Shown: positions 35,141 through 44,231, numbered from the stretch's first letter. The stretch is 64,000 bases of DNA from Ensifer sp. LCM 4579 (GCF_001854885.1 NZ_MDDV01000016.1:1-64000), one strand, 5' to 3'. Program-made: numbers and translations. The notes: a model not told the origin generated them from the letters alone.

Positions 35141-36631
35141 TCAGGCATTGGCGGTCTGCGTGAGGTCGGTCCATTTGTCAGACAGAATTTTATCCGCCAC
35201 GGCATTGATGATGGAAGCCGTGTTTTGCGCCTGCCCAACCGCCATTTCTTGGCCGCCAGTGCTTTTCAAAGCCATGCGACGGGTCTTCCCATCCTTGATC
35301 TTTGCGCCGGTCAGGCCGATCCAGTGCGTCCGATAGCGCTCCCACTTGATCTTCGACAGTCGGTCGCGCAGTTCCTCAATCGAAACCGAGGGCTTTAGCT
35401 CCCAGGTGGCCTTCTGCCTTTCCGCCTCAAATTTAAATGCCTCGTCGACGGTTTTGCTTGCGTCTTGAACATTGATTGCCGCCGCCAGTGGCCCGATCTC
35501 ATCGACTCGGGCACGGAAATAAGCAAGCGCGATAGCCTTCAAGGCGAAAGGCCAACCGTGGACGTAGATACGGCGGAAGGGATCGCTGTTCGCAGGCGTA
35601 TTCTCCAGCCATTGCTCGGCGAATTGTTCCCCCAGCATGTGCAAAAAGTCGCTGGCAAAAGGAAGGAAATAAGGCACGTGAAAGCGCTTGAAATGTTCTG
35701 GCTTGATACGGCCCTGACTGGTGACATTGAGCAGCATCTGCTCCATGGTGCTCAAGTCGACAATGTATTTTGTTGCGGTTTCGCTCGTGCTCGTGTTGCG
35801 ACCGGTGGCCAAGCGGTCCTCGAAGACCGTTCCTGATTGAGCCTGCAACCGCAATTCGCTGAGAGCAGAAGACGTGTCCAAGCTGATAACGAGGTTCTTA
35901 TTCTTTTTCGAACCTCGCCCGTTCCGATCAGCAAAGCTTTGGCCCGCCTTTCTCTCGTCCACATTGAGTTCGACTTCCAAGCTGACGATCATGTCGTTGA
36001 GCGCTCCGGCGTCGATCGCGTCCTTGGAATTCGCGACCGAAAAAAGGGCCGCGGTCTGGGTCTGACCATCTGCCTGCATTATTGGCGCCTTGGGAAGGTA
36101 GACCAATCCGTAAAGACCGTGCGGGTTCGTTTCATCCAAGACCACAAAGACCGTCTTGTCGAATACCTTCGAGGACTGCCAGCCGGAAATCGTGGGCAAG
36201 AAAAGCGCGCGGTCACCGCGAATGCCCTCCAACAAATAGTCCCTGAAATCGACCTTGTTCGCAGCCTTTTGACCTTTGAAGTCACTCTGCGTGCGATCGT
36301 GCATCTCCTTCATGCCGAGCGCATTGTAATCTTGTGGCGGAGGGTTGGAGGGATCGTATTTCACGAGGTCGACGAAAGTCTGCAGCGATATGTTCAAGGT
36401 GACGGCAACGCGCGACTGGCCGCCCTTTCCGATGAAGCCCTTGCGCGAAAGGATGCCATTGACGTTGCTGTAGCCAGCCGCGGGCGATTGGAACTCATAT
36501 GCGCCAGTCTGCATTGCCTTAAGAGCCTGCGGATCATTCTGAACTCTGAGGATCCGCAAGCCTCCATAGTCTGGATCGTGAGGGATCGAGTCGGTGTGGA
36601 TGATCTGCGGTGTCAGATTAGGTATTTGCAT
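35141..36631 (-). CDS. DGQHR/DndB-type protein (third homologue)
   Basis: This 496-residue protein carries the family core as IMQADGQTQTAALFSV, followed by ELNVDERKAGQSFADRNGRG (family pattern xAxxxFxDxN) and NLVISLDTSSALSEL. It is larger than the two DpdB-like copies and closer in layout to DndB or the broader DGQHR group. A helical C-terminal part (about 330-480) is unassigned. It is probably cotranscribed with the nuclease-like gene 9 bp upstream and ends at a clear terminator. DndB proteins regulate phosphorothioation, but dndACDE are absent, so this one probably belongs to the deazaguanine system or to a separate small defence pair. Confidence 0.8.
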   Translation of the reverse strand: MQIPNLTPQIIHTDSIPHDPDYGGLRILRVQNDPQALKAMQTGAYEFQSPAAGYSNVNGILSRKGFIGKGGQSRVAVTLNISLQTFVDLVKYDPSNPPPQDYNALGMKEMHDRTQSDFKGQKAANKVDFRDYLLEGIRGDRALFLPTISGWQSSKVFDKTVFVVLDETNPHGLYGLVYLPKAPIMQADGQTQTAALFSVANSKDAIDAGALNDMIVSLEVELNVDERKAGQSFADRNGRGSKKNKNLVISLDTSSALSELRLQAQSGTVFEDRLATGRNTSTSETATKYIVDLSTMEQMLLNVTSQGRIKPEHFKRFHVPYFLPFASDFLHMLGEQFAEQWLENTPANSDPFRRIYVHGWPFALKAIALAYFRARVDEIGPLAAAINVQDASKTVDEAFKFEAERQKATWELKPSVSIEELRDRLSKIKWERYRTHWIGLTGAKIKDGKTRRMALKSTGGQEMAVGQAQNTASIINAVADKILSDKWTDLTQTANA

Positions 36632-36640
36632 TATCGTTTC

Positions 36641-37144
36641 TCACTCTGGTTGTGCAATTTGGGGAATTCTGGGAAGGCTCACGCCAGTCGAGTGTCCGGT
36701 CACTTTGCCGGCACCGCGCATCCATTCTGGGAGCGTGACCAATTCGATATTGAGGTTCATCACCTCGTTCGCTAGCGCCACCTCGTCAGAAAAAGTGAAA
36801 GCCGCGACGACACCTCGGACGACTCGAAAATCGAGTTCCTTTCGGGCCAGCGCTACATAAGTTAATATTTGCCCTAGGACGCTGTAATCCGCATGGAGCT
36901 TGAATTCCCATTCACGAATCGTCTCCTGCATGTCGACAGTACGCATGTCAGCCCTCAGCCGGGAGGCAACGTAACCCTGTTCTCGCTTTGCCAGTTGCTC
37001 GAGCGGACGCATTCGCGCCAGATGTCTTGCAAAGTAGTCCCGCACCGCTAATTCGCGGGCATCAGCATTCTCTTCAACCAAATTCAATCTGAAATCCCCA
37101 GCCGCGCCTCCCCTCACAGCTACCATAAATCTCGGAGATTTCAA
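36641..37144 (-). CDS. Possible PD-(D/E)XK nuclease-like protein
   Basis: This is a 167-residue protein. The segment IREWEFKLHADYSVLGQILT followed by Tyr-Val-Ala-Leu-Ala-Arg resembles a PD-(D/E)XK core, with E-x-K as the catalytic pair and Q-x-x-x-Y as the following motif. Further on, VVAAFTFSDEVALANEVMNL and NIELVTLPEW look like the closing strands. The first acidic residue (PD) is not evident. The start is uncertain: the frame has no clear ribosome-binding site, and a different frame upstream (37074-37319) might belong to the true N-terminus. The gene is coupled to the DGQHR gene. Confidence 0.5.
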   Translation of the reverse strand: MKSPRFMVAVRGGAAGDFRLNLVEENADARELAVRDYFARHLARMRPLEQLAKREQGYVASRLRADMRTVDMQETIREWEFKLHADYSVLGQILTYVALARKELDFRVVRGVVAAFTFSDEVALANEVMNLNIELVTLPEWMRGAGKVTGHSTGVSLPRIPQIAQPE

Positions 37145-37589
37145 TAGTCATCTCGGCGGTTTCGTCGTTAACGATGGAGATTTGGTATGTCCGGATGTGA
37201 TATTGGCCTACCCGTGCTCTGTTGAATGAGAGAGGCAACTGAGTTTCCCGGTCGGCACCCTGTGGCCGTTGCCGCGATGCCCGCAAGTATCGAAGCACGG
37301 CCGCCGAGAGGTTTGTCAAAAAGAAAAACGGTTCCCTCCCCGCTCAGCCTATGCGGCCCAAACAAACGCTCGATGGATGATGCCGCCAGACAGTTGGCGG
37401 GATACCAAGGAAGATGTCCCTCTTGTTTCCAGCCGTGCTCGCTCCAAGGCCGAATGATGATTGCCAACGCTGTCGAGTGGCAGCAGCGCCTGCTCATATC
37501 CATCCTCTGGCCTGCCTCGTGCCGTCGTGATCACTGTATGTGGCCGCCGTTCTTTTGAACGTCAAACAAGAGACACCTGCTTTCCATTC

Positions 37590-37605
37590 TGTCGTGTCCG
37601 CGACA
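37590..37605 (+). promoter_or_regulatory. NifA-type upstream activator site
   Basis: TGTCGTGTCCGCGACA fits the NifA consensus TGT-N10-ACA exactly. It lies about 97 bp upstream of the -24 element at 37694, a normal distance for enhancer binding. A second such site at 45848 stands in the same relation to a second -24/-12 element. Confidence 0.65.
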
Positions 37606-37693
37606 CAGCACCCGCCAGCTGAAATTCCTGCCGCCACGCATGCACGTCATTGAACAATTTGCAGAAAGTTTCTTCCGATACTTTTTTGCAAGC

Positions 37694-37708
37694 TGGCACA
37701 GATTTTGA
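37694..37708 (+). promoter_or_regulatory. Sigma-54-like -24/-12 promoter
   Basis: TGGCAC, five bases, then TTGA matches the RpoN consensus TGGCAC-N5-TTGC except at the last C. The duplicated leader at 45984-45998 has the same TGGCAC-N5-TTGA, which argues that the variant is functional. The leader to the first start codon is about 200 nt. Confidence 0.6.
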
Positions 37709-37906
37709 TGCTCCTCTGTCGCATGCGTCTGGAGATACCGAACCCTTTGGGGATGGATGGCCTAGCGGTCGACGGAGAGAGGCAAAAAACAACATGTCCT
37801 CGTCAGCTCACATTCGAGAAAGCGCGTATCAGGCTCACCATCTCCCCAAAATACGCCCGCCTCACTTTGGACCCCTTTCGGGGCGCCCGGCTGGAGGGTG
37901 CTTCTG

Positions 37907-39376
37907 ATGAACCCGCGGCAGAATGAAATGAAGGTGCTTGATCTGGACTGCTTTGATCGTCAGTTGCCTTTGATTTGTGACTTGGATGGCACGCTGATAA
38001 AATCAGACAGTCTTCATGAGAATCTCTTTGATGCCTTCTTCCATTCCCCGCAGCAGCTGATTCGCACCATTCCAAACTGGCTCAAAGGGCGCGCGGCCCT
38101 GAAGGAAGCTCTGGCGAACGTTCGTTCGATTGAGCCGGAGGCGCTTCCCTACCGTGAACAGATGTTAGAACTGATACGCCGCGCGAAAGCTGCCGGGCGT
38201 GAAACTTATCTCGTTACGGCAGCTGATCAGAGCATAGCAAATGACATCATTTCTTATCTTGGCGGTTTCGACGGTGCCAAGGGCAGTGATGGCTCATCGA
38301 ACCTGAGGAGTCGCCGCAAGCTGCAATGGCTTCAGGAGCGCTTTCCCGAGGGATTCATCTATGCGGGCGACAGTGCCGCCGACCTGCCGATCTGGGAGGC
38401 GGCTTCCGGAGCCGTTCTGGTTGGAAACGGAGTGCAGTTCGAAAGCCAACTCCGCGAGGCCGGCATCGAGGTTAGGACGGTCGATCCTGAAAAAAGACAT
38501 CCGGTGAAGGATTGGGTCTCTGAACTCAGGATACACCAGTGGTCGAAAAACGTGCTGATCTTCGTGCCCCTGTTTCTCGGCCGTATTATCAACGACTTCC
38601 ATGCCGTGCTGAAAACGGCCACCGGTTTTCTTGCTTTCGGACTGATTGTTTCCGCAACCTATATCATCAACGATCTGTCTGATCTGGAGGCGGACCGGGC
38701 GCATGCGACCAAACGCTTCCGGGCGATCGCTGCAGGCCGAATCAGTGTGATAAGCGGCTTTCTGGCGAGTTTGTTGATGCTGGCTGCGGGCATTGCCATG
38801 GCGCTATTTTTGCACCCTCAATTCGCACTGGTTGTTTCTGTCTATCTAGGGCTGACACTGGCCTATTCATTCCGCTTAAAGCGTGATGCGTTACTCGATG
38901 TGACGGTCATTGGGTCGTTATTCACCTTAAGGATTGTCATGGGCCAGGTGCTGAACGGTCTGGCATTATCCCCTTGGCTTTTGTCGTTTTCAGCGATGTT
39001 CTTCGTTTCGCTGGCTCTGGCAAAGCGTCACGTGGAAACAATGCGGGCGTGCTCACAAGGGAAGGACATCATCAGAGGGCGCGGATACTTGCCTGACGAT
39101 TGGCCGCTCACCTTGGGCTATGGCCTTGCTTCCGCCTCAACTTCGATCGTCATCATGCTGCTGTTCCTCGCACTCGAGCCCAGAGTGACGCAACTGTATC
39201 ACAATCCAGCATGGCTCTATGTTGCGCCCCTCGCCGTGTTCATATGGCTGCAAAGGATATGGCTCCTCAGTCATCGCATGGAATTGCACGAAGACCCTAT
39301 CTTCTTCGCGCTCAACGACAAGACCAGCTGGTTTATCGGTGCCATCATCGCGTTGGCGTTTGTGATGGCTATGTAA
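37907..39376 (+). CDS. HAD phosphatase-UbiA prenyltransferase fusion (y4nM-like)
   Basis: This 489-residue two-domain protein has an N-terminal HAD phosphatase (ICDLDGTLIKSD, VTAADQ, YAGDSAADLPIW) and a C-terminal UbiA-type membrane prenyltransferase with about nine segments. The prenyltransferase has its two Asp-rich motifs in NDLSDLEADRAHATK and in RDALLDV. The fusion corresponds to mycobacterial decaprenyl-phosphoryl-5-phosphoribose synthase plus its phosphatase, which together make decaprenyl-phosphoribose, the precursor of lipid-linked arabinose. Similar rhizobial proteins are y4nM and, as I recall, NoeC of Azorhizobium, linked to Nod-factor arabinosylation. The start at 37907 follows GGAGGG; 37928 (MKVLDLD) is an alternative and aligns with the duplicated leader peptide. 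Confidence 0.87.
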   Translation: MNPRQNEMKVLDLDCFDRQLPLICDLDGTLIKSDSLHENLFDAFFHSPQQLIRTIPNWLKGRAALKEALANVRSIEPEALPYREQMLELIRRAKAAGRETYLVTAADQSIANDIISYLGGFDGAKGSDGSSNLRSRRKLQWLQERFPEGFIYAGDSAADLPIWEAASGAVLVGNGVQFESQLREAGIEVRTVDPEKRHPVKDWVSELRIHQWSKNVLIFVPLFLGRIINDFHAVLKTATGFLAFGLIVSATYIINDLSDLEADRAHATKRFRAIAAGRISVISGFLASLLMLAAGIAMALFLHPQFALVVSVYLGLTLAYSFRLKRDALLDVTVIGSLFTLRIVMGQVLNGLALSPWLLSFSAMFFVSLALAKRHVETMRACSQGKDIIRGRGYLPDDWPLTLGYGLASASTSIVIMLLFLALEPRVTQLYHNPAWLYVAPLAVFIWLQRIWLLSHRMELHEDPIFFALNDKTSWFIGAIIALAFVMAM

Positions 39377-39394
39377 GAGGAGGCGATCGCCAAT

Positions 39395-40465
39395 ATGCAA
39401 TGGACACGCCCTGTAACTTTGAGCGCGCCCCTAGTACTCCTGACAGGAGCTGCCGGCTGGTTGGGCGGGCGGGTGGCCGCCGCATTGACGACTGGGTTGC
39501 CGGACGCAGGACTTCTCGCAAGAGGCGACTTCCGGGTAAGGGCACTCGTGCCCACGGGGGAAGACGTATCGCAGCTGCGCGAGCAGGGCCTGGAGATCGT
39601 GACGGGCGACATTCGGGAGATGCAATCCATCCGAGCGTTTGTGTCCGGCGCCGAGGGCGCCGTTTTGATCCACATGGCAGGCGTCATTCATCCCAAAAAA
39701 GTTGCCGAGTTTGAAGCGATCAACACACAGGGGACGATCAACCTGGTTACGGCAGCGCAAAAGGCAGGTGTGCGACGCGTGGTCATCATGTCGTCGAATT
39801 CGCCGGTCGGTTTCAATCCTCATTCGGACCACAGATTCACGGAGGAAAGCCCCTATAGCCCCCATGCGGGATACGGCCGCTCGAAAATGCTGATGGAAAA
39901 GGCACTCCGCGCGGAAATGGCTGCTGACAGTCCGATGGAGATTGTCATCGTCCGCGCACCTTGGTTTTACGGTCCCAACCAGCCTCCAAGGCAAACGCTT
40001 TTTTTCAAGATGGTCAAGGATGGCAAGTTTCCGATTGTTGGATCAGGGCGGAACCGCCGCTCCATGGGCTACACTGACAATCTGACACAGGGCATCCTTC
40101 TTGCGGCCGTTCACGAGCGGGCGGCGGGAGATATTTTTTGGCTTGCAGACGAGACGCCCTACACCATGAACGAAATTGTGGAGGTCGTTAGCATGGTCCT
40201 GCGCGAAGATTTCGGCATGGCGGTCAAGCCCAACACGTTCCATCTGCCGGACATCGTAGGCGACATCGCAAGGATCGCTGATGCCACTCTCCAGTATGCC
40301 GGCATCTATCACCAGAAAATTCATGTGCTGTCGGAACTGAACAAGACAATCGCCTGCGACATCACCAAAGCTAGAAAAGTGCTCGGTTACGCGCCGAAAA
40401 TTGCGTTGCGCGAAGGCATGCGACTTTCGGTCGATTGGTGCCTTAAGAACGGTCAGGCATTCTAG
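39395..40465 (+). CDS. NAD-dependent epimerase/dehydratase (y4nL-like)
   Basis: This 356-residue extended short-chain dehydrogenase has the nucleotide-binding LLTGAAGWLGGRVAAAL, the acidic loop GDIREMQS, and the active-site Tyr-x-x-x-Lys in GYGRSKMLMEKA. It starts after GAGGAGGCG, 18 bp behind the prenyltransferase gene, so the two form an operon. With an oxidoreductase it could carry out a two-step epimerisation of a lipid-linked or nucleotide-linked sugar, as DprE1/DprE2 do for arabinose. Confidence 0.87.
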   Translation: MQWTRPVTLSAPLVLLTGAAGWLGGRVAAALTTGLPDAGLLARGDFRVRALVPTGEDVSQLREQGLEIVTGDIREMQSIRAFVSGAEGAVLIHMAGVIHPKKVAEFEAINTQGTINLVTAAQKAGVRRVVIMSSNSPVGFNPHSDHRFTEESPYSPHAGYGRSKMLMEKALRAEMAADSPMEIVIVRAPWFYGPNQPPRQTLFFKMVKDGKFPIVGSGRNRRSMGYTDNLTQGILLAAVHERAAGDIFWLADETPYTMNEIVEVVSMVLREDFGMAVKPNTFHLPDIVGDIARIADATLQYAGIYHQKIHVLSELNKTIACDITKARKVLGYAPKIALREGMRLSVDWCLKNGQAF

Positions 40466-40509
40466 TCAAGGCCTACAGAAGAATTCCGAGCCCGTCAGTG
40501 CGAGCGCGA

Positions 40510-40675
40510 TGTTTTTAAGTCCGTTCATATCCGGCCTCCTTGAGGTAAGCTGCGCATTCTTGCGTGGTGACGCGTCGAGGATTGTCCGCAGTTCGCGATG
40601 CACCGCCTCCCTTGATCTGGCTTGGCCCTGACCCAGCCAGTGCTTGATCTTGGCGAAGAGCTTTTCGATTGATGG
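40510..40675 (-). pseudogene. IS630-type transposase, C-terminal fragment
   Basis: The minus strand reads FAKIKHWLGQGQARSREAV and ends RPDMNGLK in shifted frames, matching the tail of the IS630 copy at 4281-5240. Only about 165 bp remain. It directly abuts an IS110 fragment near 40680. Confidence 0.72.
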
Positions 40676-40749
40676 TGTGGATGGCTCCTGCTCCCGGCTC
40701 GCCTTGCGCCATAGTTGGGATGTTGTCGTCCCGAGCAGAGGAGCCATCC

Positions 40750-40851
40750 ATGTCTGAGCTTGCCACAGTTGGTATCGACCTCGCAAAGAGCGTCTTCCAG
40801 ATTAATGGCGTAGACGAGAACGGCCGGTTCTTCGGCGCCGCAGGCGTTTCC
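40750..40851 (+). pseudogene. IS110-type transposase, N-terminal fragment
   Basis: The plus strand reads MSELATVGIDLAKSVFQINGVDE, the start of an IS110-type DEDD transposase, and breaks off after about 35 residues. The upstream sequence from 40675 is probably its left end. Two transposase fragments joined this way mark a deletion. Confidence 0.72.
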
Positions 40852-40929
40852 CTTTTTCATTTTTTCTACCCTTTAACATTATCGATAATGCTCCTTTGAC
40901 TGGGATTGTCGGCATTCTTCATGCTGGCT

Positions 40930-42447
40930 TCACTGCCTCTCTCTTGCGGCTGATCGGGCGCGTTCTTGAGCAGAATGACTCAGTGCCGCTTCCGCTACCC
41001 GGAATGCCAGAGCCATGATCGTCATCTGGGGATTGACGCCGGGCGCCTCAGGAATGAGGCTGCCATCGGCGACAAAGAGGTTTTCGAGGCCTCGCACCCG
41101 TCCGTAACTGTCGACGGCGCAAGCGTCCCTATGCTCGCCGGGTGGGCAGGTGGAAAACAGGTGTATGGTCATCAGGTTAGTCGACCCTTTGGGCAGAGGT
41201 TTGTTCCAGAATTCATCGACCTCATCAGGGCTTGTCCAGCCCTCATGGCCAGATATGCTTGGGAGTACCTTGCGGGCATCGGCCGCAAACATGGCCCGGC
41301 CGACGAGGGTGAGAACCTGGCCCAAAGCGATCCAGTCCTCAGGGGCGAGTTTGAAACTGACAAGCGGCTCATTAATACCGGGAAGAGGTCTCACCGAGCC
41401 CACCCCGCGAGGCCGTATCATGCCATAATACGAGCCGCAAAAACGCCAAGCCTGCATCAGTTCGCCGCGATTGGTCCAGTCTTCGGCAAGCGAGAGGCCA
41501 AAGACTGCGGGCGTGAACACCGACCCCCCGATGCGCTGCTCCGGCATGAATTCGGTAATGGCTGCCAGCGGAAGGCGAGACTGATGCGCATCAACAGGTT
41601 CATCAAACAGTGCCGTCGCTCTGATCGTCGGATGAATGCGGAGCGTATCGCCAATGCGCTTACGCAGGCTAGAGCGGCGCAAAAGCGCTGGTGTATGAAT
41701 TGCTCCTGCGCAGACAAACACCAGTCGGGCTCTTACACGCATGTGCACGGCTTGTCCGGCTGGGTCCCGGGAATGGGCAACAACTACTGTGGCACGTCCT
41801 TTCTCAACGCAGATCTTGTGTACACGCGTTCGCGCAAACAGCCGCATGCCTCGGTCTACCGCCTTCGGGAGAAGGGTCACCGCCATGGACTGCTTGGCGC
41901 CGTTCGGACAAACAAGAGAACACCGATTGACGCCTTTGCAGCCACGCTGCCCCCGTTGCAGCTCCGACACTTTCCAGCCGAGCGCTTCGCCACCCAGCCG
42001 CAGAATGTCGGTGGGACGTCCGAGCGGACTGGGGGTCAGGCTTGCATTTACCGTTGTCTCCGCGCGCTGATAGTATTGCGCCAGTTCGTCCGGCGTAAAA
42101 TTTTCGATCTTGTAAAGCTTGCGCCACCGATCAAGGAGGTCGCTATCGGCTCGCTGGGCAATGGCGCTATTGATTTCCGTTCCTCCCCCAACGCAGCAGC
42201 CTTCCGCATAAGCAATCGGGGGGCGGCCGATCGCGGCGGTTAATCCGCCGCTGCGCCAGGCTGCCGCGAATGCCTCACTTGCGACGGGAGAAGCCGTTGA
42301 TGAGGGAACATGCCTACCTTCTTCAAGCATGATCACAGACAAACCGGCAGCTGTAAGTACATCTGCAACGCTTGCACCGCCCGCACCGGAGCCGATAATC
42401 ACCGCATCCGCTTCGAGTTCAATGTTCCGACGAAACCTGCCTTTCAT
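40930..42447 (-). CDS. GMC-type FAD oxidoreductase (y4nJ-like)
   Basis: This 505-residue flavoprotein has the FAD-binding DAVIIGSGAGGASVADVLTA and MLEEGRHVPSS, the GMC signature region CCVGGGTEINSAI, and a C-terminal FVADGSLIPEAPGVNPQMTI. A four-Cys segment (GQRGCKGVNRCSLVCPNGAK) is typical of the cholesterol-oxidase-like/gluconate-dehydrogenase branch. It is the last gene of a minus-strand operon, 2 bp after its neighbour. I infer that it oxidises C2 of a lipid-linked ribose with the SDR proteins completing epimerisation. Confidence 0.87.
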   Translation of the reverse strand: MKGRFRRNIELEADAVIIGSGAGGASVADVLTAAGLSVIMLEEGRHVPSSTASPVASEAFAAAWRSGGLTAAIGRPPIAYAEGCCVGGGTEINSAIAQRADSDLLDRWRKLYKIENFTPDELAQYYQRAETTVNASLTPSPLGRPTDILRLGGEALGWKVSELQRGQRGCKGVNRCSLVCPNGAKQSMAVTLLPKAVDRGMRLFARTRVHKICVEKGRATVVVAHSRDPAGQAVHMRVRARLVFVCAGAIHTPALLRRSSLRKRIGDTLRIHPTIRATALFDEPVDAHQSRLPLAAITEFMPEQRIGGSVFTPAVFGLSLAEDWTNRGELMQAWRFCGSYYGMIRPRGVGSVRPLPGINEPLVSFKLAPEDWIALGQVLTLVGRAMFAADARKVLPSISGHEGWTSPDEVDEFWNKPLPKGSTNLMTIHLFSTCPPGEHRDACAVDSYGRVRGLENLFVADGSLIPEAPGVNPQMTIMALAFRVAEAALSHSAQERARSAARERQ

Positions 42448-42449
42448 AT

Positions 42450-42833
42450 TTAAACCTTTGAGTTGTGGGCAGGCTGTGCAGCCAATAGCTTTGCGGCTAC
42501 TGGCGCCTGCTCATAAAATGCAAGCAGCGTCATCGAACGATAAAGGCGTATGACAGAACCGGTGGGACCAGGCATTTTTTGAAGGAGACCATAAAATCTG
42601 TCTACGCGGAAGGTGCGTGCCAAGGGATCGCCTGCACCTGCTGAAATCAACACAATGCAGAGGCCTATGATCATCGAAACGCTTTTGACCGCCAAACGAA
42701 TATGAAATGGGGCAGTTGCAATGGCACGCGTGACGCTTCGTACGACTTCTGTTGTCACAGCTGCCTTTTCATCAACGTCCAGTAATGGCCATAAAGGCAT
42801 TATCGTTGCCACGATCACTCGATCGCACGCCAA
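42450..42833 (-). CDS. Small hypothetical protein (y4nI-like position)
   Basis: This is a 127-residue protein starting, in my reading, with TTG at 42833, because GAGGAGGC at the end of the preceding gene is ideally placed. It has one good hydrophobic segment, VKSVSMIIGLCIVLISAGAG, and a basic C-terminal part (FRVDRFYGLLQKMPG, SVIRLYRSMTLL). No family is recognised. GMC oxidoreductases of this branch often have a small gluconate-dehydrogenase-like partner subunit, which is a possible role. It is coupled to both neighbours. Confidence 0.65.
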   Translation of the reverse strand: MACDRVIVATIMPLWPLLDVDEKAAVTTEVVRSVTRAIATAPFHIRLAVKSVSMIIGLCIVLISAGAGDPLARTFRVDRFYGLLQKMPGPTGSVIRLYRSMTLLAFYEQAPVAAKLLAAQPAHNSKV

Positions 42834-42834
42834 C

Positions 42835-43188
42835 TCAGCCTCCTCGCGCCAGAAAAATAATGCCCGCCACGATAAGGGCGAGGCCGATCCATTTGTGCAG
42901 TCGGAGCGGTTCCCCAAAAACATAATATGACGCAACCATCAGCATCGCGAATCCGGAACCTGCCAAAATGGGATAAGCGACTGAGACCTCCATCGAGTCT
43001 AGTGCCTTTGCGAACAATACGACGTTGAAGCCATAAAATGCGAGCCCCCCTACAAAGCCGAGGGAGAGAAACGTATCTACGAGTCCGGCGTGGGCAGGCA
43101 GTGAAGCCCGGCTCCATTTCAGCAATAGGTTGCCAATGCAGGAATTCAGGCCTGCAGCAAGAACCAGGATCATTGGTGGCGCATTCAT
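42835..43188 (-). CDS. Small EamA/SMR-like membrane transporter (y4nH-like)
   Basis: This 117-residue protein has four hydrophobic segments and a half-EamA architecture: GNLLLKWS in the first loop, a segment with VEVSVAYPILAGSGFAMLMV-like sequence and WIGLALIVAGIIFLARGG at the end. Small proteins like this flip lipid-linked sugars in several systems (for example undecaprenyl-phosphate-aminoarabinose by ArnE/F). In this operon a flippase for the polyprenyl-phosphate-pentose is the natural guess. Confidence 0.8.
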   Translation of the reverse strand: MNAPPMILVLAAGLNSCIGNLLLKWSRASLPAHAGLVDTFLSLGFVGGLAFYGFNVVLFAKALDSMEVSVAYPILAGSGFAMLMVASYYVFGEPLRLHKWIGLALIVAGIIFLARGG

Positions 43189-44231
43189 GCTGGGACCATT
43201 CGCAATAAGTAGGGAACCAATGCCAGCAACTGCTGTTTGACCGGCGACTTATGATGCGATCTTCCGCCCTTACTTAGAGACGCCTTATTAGCTTGGTACC
43301 AATCATACGATTCAATAATCATCTGGGAATTCGAATATTTCGGCGCGTAACCAAGTTCCTTTTGCGCTTTTGATATATCGAAATACATTGATCGCCCATA
43401 TGTCAACAAATGGTAGGGGCCCAAAGGGGAGAGACCGAACGCACTAGCCAGGGTCGCGGCTAGGACAGTCGGTCCCATCGGTATGGATTTGATTTTGCTT
43501 GCGGTTCCGGCATAGTCGATCACCACCTGCAGAAGTTCCCGCATCGTACCAAACTCTGCAGCACCGATATTGTATGTGGCAAAGCCTCGTACTTTCGACG
43601 CTGCAATGCATGCCGAGGCCAGATCATCCGAGTGAACGAACTGAAATTTGTTATGCCCGCCAGCCAGCACTGGAACATCGAGGCCCCGTTCAATCCAATT
43701 AAACAGGACATGGACAGTACCAAGGCGCCCATGTCCAAGAATAGTTCGCGGGCGAACAATCGCCACATCTAGGCCATGGCGTTGCACAGCTCTCTTACAA
43801 ATTATTTCCCCTGCGAGTTTTGCGCGTCCGTACTCTTCACCCGGCTTCGGTTCAGTACTCTCTGTCACGGGGTTCGATTTTGGCGCGCCAAAAACCGCAC
43901 TGGACGAAGTGTATATCAACTTCTCGACTCCTGCCGCAGCCGTTTCGTCAGCAATGATCTGCGTGCCATCCTTGTTGACGGACCAGAACAAGTCTACATC
44001 CTTGGCCAGAGGGTTTTGGGCAGCATTGTGAAAAACCTTGTTCACGCCGGAGACTGCCTGTTTGACGGCGTTGCGGTCCAGAATCGTGCCCTTGAAAAAT
44101 TCTAGATTTGGATGACTGAAGCCGGGGGGGTTCAGGTCGAACACGCGAACATAGGTTCCTTGTCTGAGCAATTGCTTGCTCAATAATTCCCCAAAATACC
44201 CCGAGCCGCCGGTAACTAGAGCTGTGTACAT
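43185..44231 (-). CDS. NAD-dependent epimerase/dehydratase (y4nG-like)
   Basis: This 348-residue extended SDR has ALVTGGSGYFGELLSKQLL, the YTSSSAVFG strand, and the active-site Tyr-x-x-x-Lys in EEYGRAKLAGE. It is the first gene of a four-gene minus-strand operon and overlaps the transporter gene by 4 bp. It differs from the epimerase at 39395 and resembles sterol/3-beta-HSD-like SDRs. No promoter with confidence was seen upstream; no NifA-type site precedes it within 460 bp. Confidence 0.87.
   Translation of the reverse strand: MYTALVTGGSGYFGELLSKQLLRQGTYVRVFDLNPPGFSHPNLEFFKGTILDRNAVKQAVSGVNKVFHNAAQNPLAKDVDLFWSVNKDGTQIIADETAAAGVEKLIYTSSSAVFGAPKSNPVTESTEPKPGEEYGRAKLAGEIICKRAVQRHGLDVAIVRPRTILGHGRLGTVHVLFNWIERGLDVPVLAGGHNKFQFVHSDDLASACIAASKVRGFATYNIGAAEFGTMRELLQVVIDYAGTASKIKSIPMGPTVLAATLASAFGLSPLGPYHLLTYGRSMYFDISKAQKELGYAPKYSNSQMIIESYDWYQANKASLSKGGRSHHKSPVKQQLLALVPYLLRMVPA

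Larger units (their letters stand above)
37145..37906. other. Intergenic region with a NifA/sigma-54-type promoter
   Basis: This stretch separates the minus-strand nuclease-like gene from the plus-strand prenyltransferase gene. A minus-strand frame at 37168-37503 (containing FDKPLGGRAS) has some coding character but no recognised family. The right half is a long leader with a NifA-type site and a -24/-12 element, and it is partly duplicated at 45890-46140. Confidence 0.5.

Noticed and set aside
27086-36631. A Dnd phosphorothioate system, suggested by three DndB-like (DGQHR) proteins
   Set aside because: No cysteine desulfurase, DndC-type PP-loop reductase, DndD ATPase or DndE is present. The PP-loop protein here is a clear QueC with QueE and QueD beside it.
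40966-42243. Plus-strand frame of 425 codons opposite the GMC oxidoreductase
   Set aside because: It is the antisense shadow of a gene with clear FAD-binding motifs, and its own translation shows no family features.
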